Shown here: positions 30,408 to 32,103 of the stretch, piece after piece | Position numbering within the stretch: the first letter of the stretch is position 1 | Layout of the letters: the number at the start of each line of letters is the position of its first letter | Assembly (NCBI GenBank): GCA_945861635.1 | Contig: CAMAWH010000061.1 | Location: 1 to 32,103, forward strand | Reading direction: 5' to 3' | Length of the DNA: 32,103 nucleotides | Source of the DNA: Klebsiella pneumoniae | Lineage (GTDB): Bacteria; Myxococcota_A; UBA796; SXON01 | The notes under the pieces: model-generated | The model's database searches: none | Told to the model about the DNA's origin: nothing | What the model saw: the letters and a program-made list of their open reading frames with translations, nothing else | Position numbers and translations under genes: made by a program

Positions 30408-31511
30408 GTGAGCTTCCTTTTTCTGACTGCCGCCTGGGCCACAACCGTGGCCGTGCTCGACTTCGACGGGTACGGCACGACGTGGAATGACCTGCTTGAG
30501 GTCGATCAGGGCGTGCGGGATGCGTTTCTGGAGGATGGTCGCCTCGATCCGTTGTCCGGGTCGGACATCGCAGACGGGGTGTCGAAGGGGCAGGATTCGA
30601 GTTTGCGCCGCGCACGAGAGTTGTACGCGCAGGCACGGCGCAGCTACGACGGAGGAGATGTCGCCGGGGCCATTCCGGCGTTAACCGAGGCGATTCGCCT
30701 GCACACGATGGCGCTCTCCGACGTCGGCCGGCGGAGCGAATTCGCGGACGCGCACTCGCTTCTGGGGCAGTGCCTCGTAAAATCTGGACGCTCCCTTGAG
30801 GCGAAAGAGGAGTTTGGGGCCGCCGCACTGCTCAACCCGTCGTTCGCGGGCAATCGCGCCCCGCTGTCGTCCGCGTCGGCGGACCTCGCGCGCTCGGCCA
30901 TCGACGCAGTCGGCAAGGCCCCGCGTCGCAAGCGGGACGGGGATGAGGTGGACACGATCCGATCCGCTCTGGGCGTGGACTACGTCGTTGCGGGCTGGCT
31001 AGAAGCCGATGGACGTCTGGTTGCGACGCTGTATGGGGAGAGGGGGGCGCTCGCCGAAGCGCGCGCCCAATTGGCGTCGATGCCCGCGCCCACGGTGGAC
31101 GATGCCTACGGCGCCCTGGCGCGAGAGTTGGCGGAAGGGATGGGCGGCGCCGGAATGCCTGACGAGGAGGTCATTGCCGTCGCCGAGGACGAATCGCTGA
31201 CCGACGAACCGCTCGACGAGGCGCCGGCGCCGAAAGCGAAGGCCGCGCCGAAAGCAAAAGCAGCGCCGAAGGCAAAGCCAGCCCGTGTGGTCATCGGACG
31301 GAAGACCACGGACGCGGAGCCTGTCGCCAAGCGCGATCGTTCGGCGATGAAATTCGAGGACGGTCCGATCACGGACCGGTGGTGGTTCTGGGCCGGGATC
31401 GCGGGCGTCGCGGCGGGCGGCGGCATCGCCGCAATCGCGGCCCTGACCGTGCCGGAACCGACGGTCGTCCACGAGCCGGATCAATGGACCGTGACGGTGA
31501 AAACCGAATGA
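30408..31511 (+). CDS. TPR protein with Lys/Ala/Pro repeats and C-terminal membrane helix
   Basis: The product is 367 aa from a GTG at 30408. The start SFLFLTAAWATTVAVLDFDG combines a short, charge-free signal with the AVLDFDG strand common in myxobacterial TPR proteins. TPR-like helices span about residues 66-145 (YAQARRSYDGGDVAGAIPAL, AHSLLGQCLVKSGRSLEAKE). Residues about 183-215 form a strand-rich region (SALGVDYVVAGWLEADGRLV). A linker holds repeats of PKAKAA (about 275-292), and one membrane helix, WWFWAGIAGVAAGGGIAAIA, lies near the C-terminus. A periplasmic assembly or regulatory role is inferred; none is proven. It is plus-strand like the efflux operon but its own promoter was not found. 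Confidence 0.75.
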   Translation: MSFLFLTAAWATTVAVLDFDGYGTTWNDLLEVDQGVRDAFLEDGRLDPLSGSDIADGVSKGQDSSLRRARELYAQARRSYDGGDVAGAIPALTEAIRLHTMALSDVGRRSEFADAHSLLGQCLVKSGRSLEAKEEFGAAALLNPSFAGNRAPLSSASADLARSAIDAVGKAPRRKRDGDEVDTIRSALGVDYVVAGWLEADGRLVATLYGERGALAEARAQLASMPAPTVDDAYGALARELAEGMGGAGMPDEEVIAVAEDESLTDEPLDEAPAPKAKAAPKAKAAPKAKPARVVIGRKTTDAEPVAKRDRSAMKFEDGPITDRWWFWAGIAGVAAGGGIAAIAALTVPEPTVVHEPDQWTVTVKTE

Positions 31512-31547
31512 TTGACCTTCCTTCGACGATTCGGCCCCCGTTTTTGA

Positions 31548-31576
31548 TTGACAGCGGGGCGCGAGATCCCTACCAT
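31548..31576 (+). promoter_or_regulatory. Predicted sigma70-type promoter for the zinc-ribbon gene
   Basis: TTGACA (31548-31553) and TACCAT (31571-31576) are separated by exactly 17 bp, 42 bp before the ATG at 31618. The -35 is perfect and the -10 matches 4 of 6. Confidence 0.55.
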
Positions 31577-31617
31577 TCGCCGGCCCTCGGGCACCCTTTT
31601 GCGGAGTTAGCAATCCC

Positions 31618-32103
31618 ATGCGCGTAGTCTGTGACAACTGCGGCGCCTCCTACAAGATTCCGGATTCGAAGCTGACGAAGGAGGTCAACAAGGCCACCTG
31701 CCGGAAGTGCGGACACGCAATCCTGATTCGGAAGGTCGAAGAAGCCTCGAAGCCCACCGCGTCCGGGCCGCACGCCGCGTCGGAAGAGAGTACGCAAATT
31801 ACCTCGGCCGCAGAGTTGGAGCGCCAAGCGCGCGGCCGCTCGAACCCGACGTTTGAGGAACAGCCGGATGGGCGCCCGACGACCGTGGCCGAGGTCGCCA
31901 ACAGCGACGCAACGGTGCCACGCGACATGGAAGCGCCGCTTTTGTCCTCGAAGCCCTTCGGGGGGGCCGGGCGCGGCGGAGAGTTGGTGTCGCTCCCGCC
32001 GCCGTCGGCGCCGTGGGTGAAGGAAAGCGCGCCGCACGCCGCGTCGCCAGCCGGGGGCGCGGCTTCGCGCGCTGCGGCTGCCTACGCGCCGGCGGCCTCG
32101 CCC
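31618..32103 (+). CDS. Zinc-ribbon protein, N-terminal 162 residues (truncated by window edge)
   Basis: The protein starts MRVVCDNCGASYKIPDSKL and has CRKCGHAILIRK, giving a four-Cys zinc ribbon (CxxC...CxxC) of the MJ0042/zinc_ribbon_5 type within the first 40 residues. A Pro/Ala/Ser-rich region follows to the window edge. In myxobacteria this ribbon heads many multi-domain cytoplasmic or membrane proteins, including gliding-motility (GltJ/AgmX-like) and TPR proteins; which kind this is depends on the missing C-terminus. The ATG at 31618 has GGAG 15 nt upstream, and a good promoter precedes it. Confidence 0.8.
   Translation, partial: MRVVCDNCGASYKIPDSKLTKEVNKATCRKCGHAILIRKVEEASKPTASGPHAASEESTQITSAAELERQARGRSNPTFEEQPDGRPTTVAEVANSDATVPRDMEAPLLSSKPFGGAGRGGELVSLPPPSAPWVKESAPHAASPAGGAASRAAAAYAPAASP

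Overview
The window looks like a chromosomal segment of a high-GC Myxococcota bacterium (former Deltaproteobacteria), probably uncultured. The evidence is sequence character only: MopE-type Asp/Cys metal-binding repeats, MYXO-CTERM-like tails (Gly/Cys cluster, hydrophobic stretch, Arg run), many lipoproteins with Asp/Thr/Ser/Ala-rich linkers, a TPR protein with a C-terminal membrane helix, and an N-terminal zinc-ribbon protein of the kind common in myxobacteria. Genes are densely packed and start/stop overlaps are frequent. No rRNA, tRNA or CRISPR array was seen.

Layout. 1-1953: a truncated unknown gene (minus) diverging from a beta-propeller-like lipoprotein gene. 1954-3307: a gene-poor stretch holding the relic of a group II intron, bracketed by 17-bp inverted repeats. 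3308-7809 (minus): a likely operon of a MYXO-CTERM subtilisin-like protease, a TPR-like/beta-rich surface protein and, further on, a small outer-membrane-type protein. 7847-10427 (plus): a PhoD-like phosphatase lipoprotein and a divergent Fpg/Nei-type DNA glycosylase. 10443-16913: two MopE-repeat MYXO-CTERM proteins facing each other, with a decayed tandem array of a lipoprotein family and a regulatory-looking non-coding stretch between them. 16914-17169: an AT-rich divergent promoter region. 17170-20075: a DUF547 protein, an unknown protein and a CotH-like lipoprotein. 20185-30354: a tripartite efflux system (adaptor lipoprotein, RND permease 1, RND permease 2, TolC-like channel) split between the permease genes by a Y1/HUH transposase element with 27-bp terminal inverted repeats. 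30408-32103: a TPR protein with a membrane anchor and the start of a zinc-ribbon protein.

Most products are predicted to work outside the cytoplasm: surface display (MopE and protease proteins), periplasmic hydrolases, and efflux. The most unusual points are the lipoprotein array (copies joined by stop/start overlaps, one with an in-frame TGA where its neighbour has a Cys codon), the inverted MYXO-CTERM modules around that array, and the transposable element inside the efflux operon, which carries a TATAAT pointing into the second permease gene. All functional calls rest on reading motifs by eye; no database search was run.
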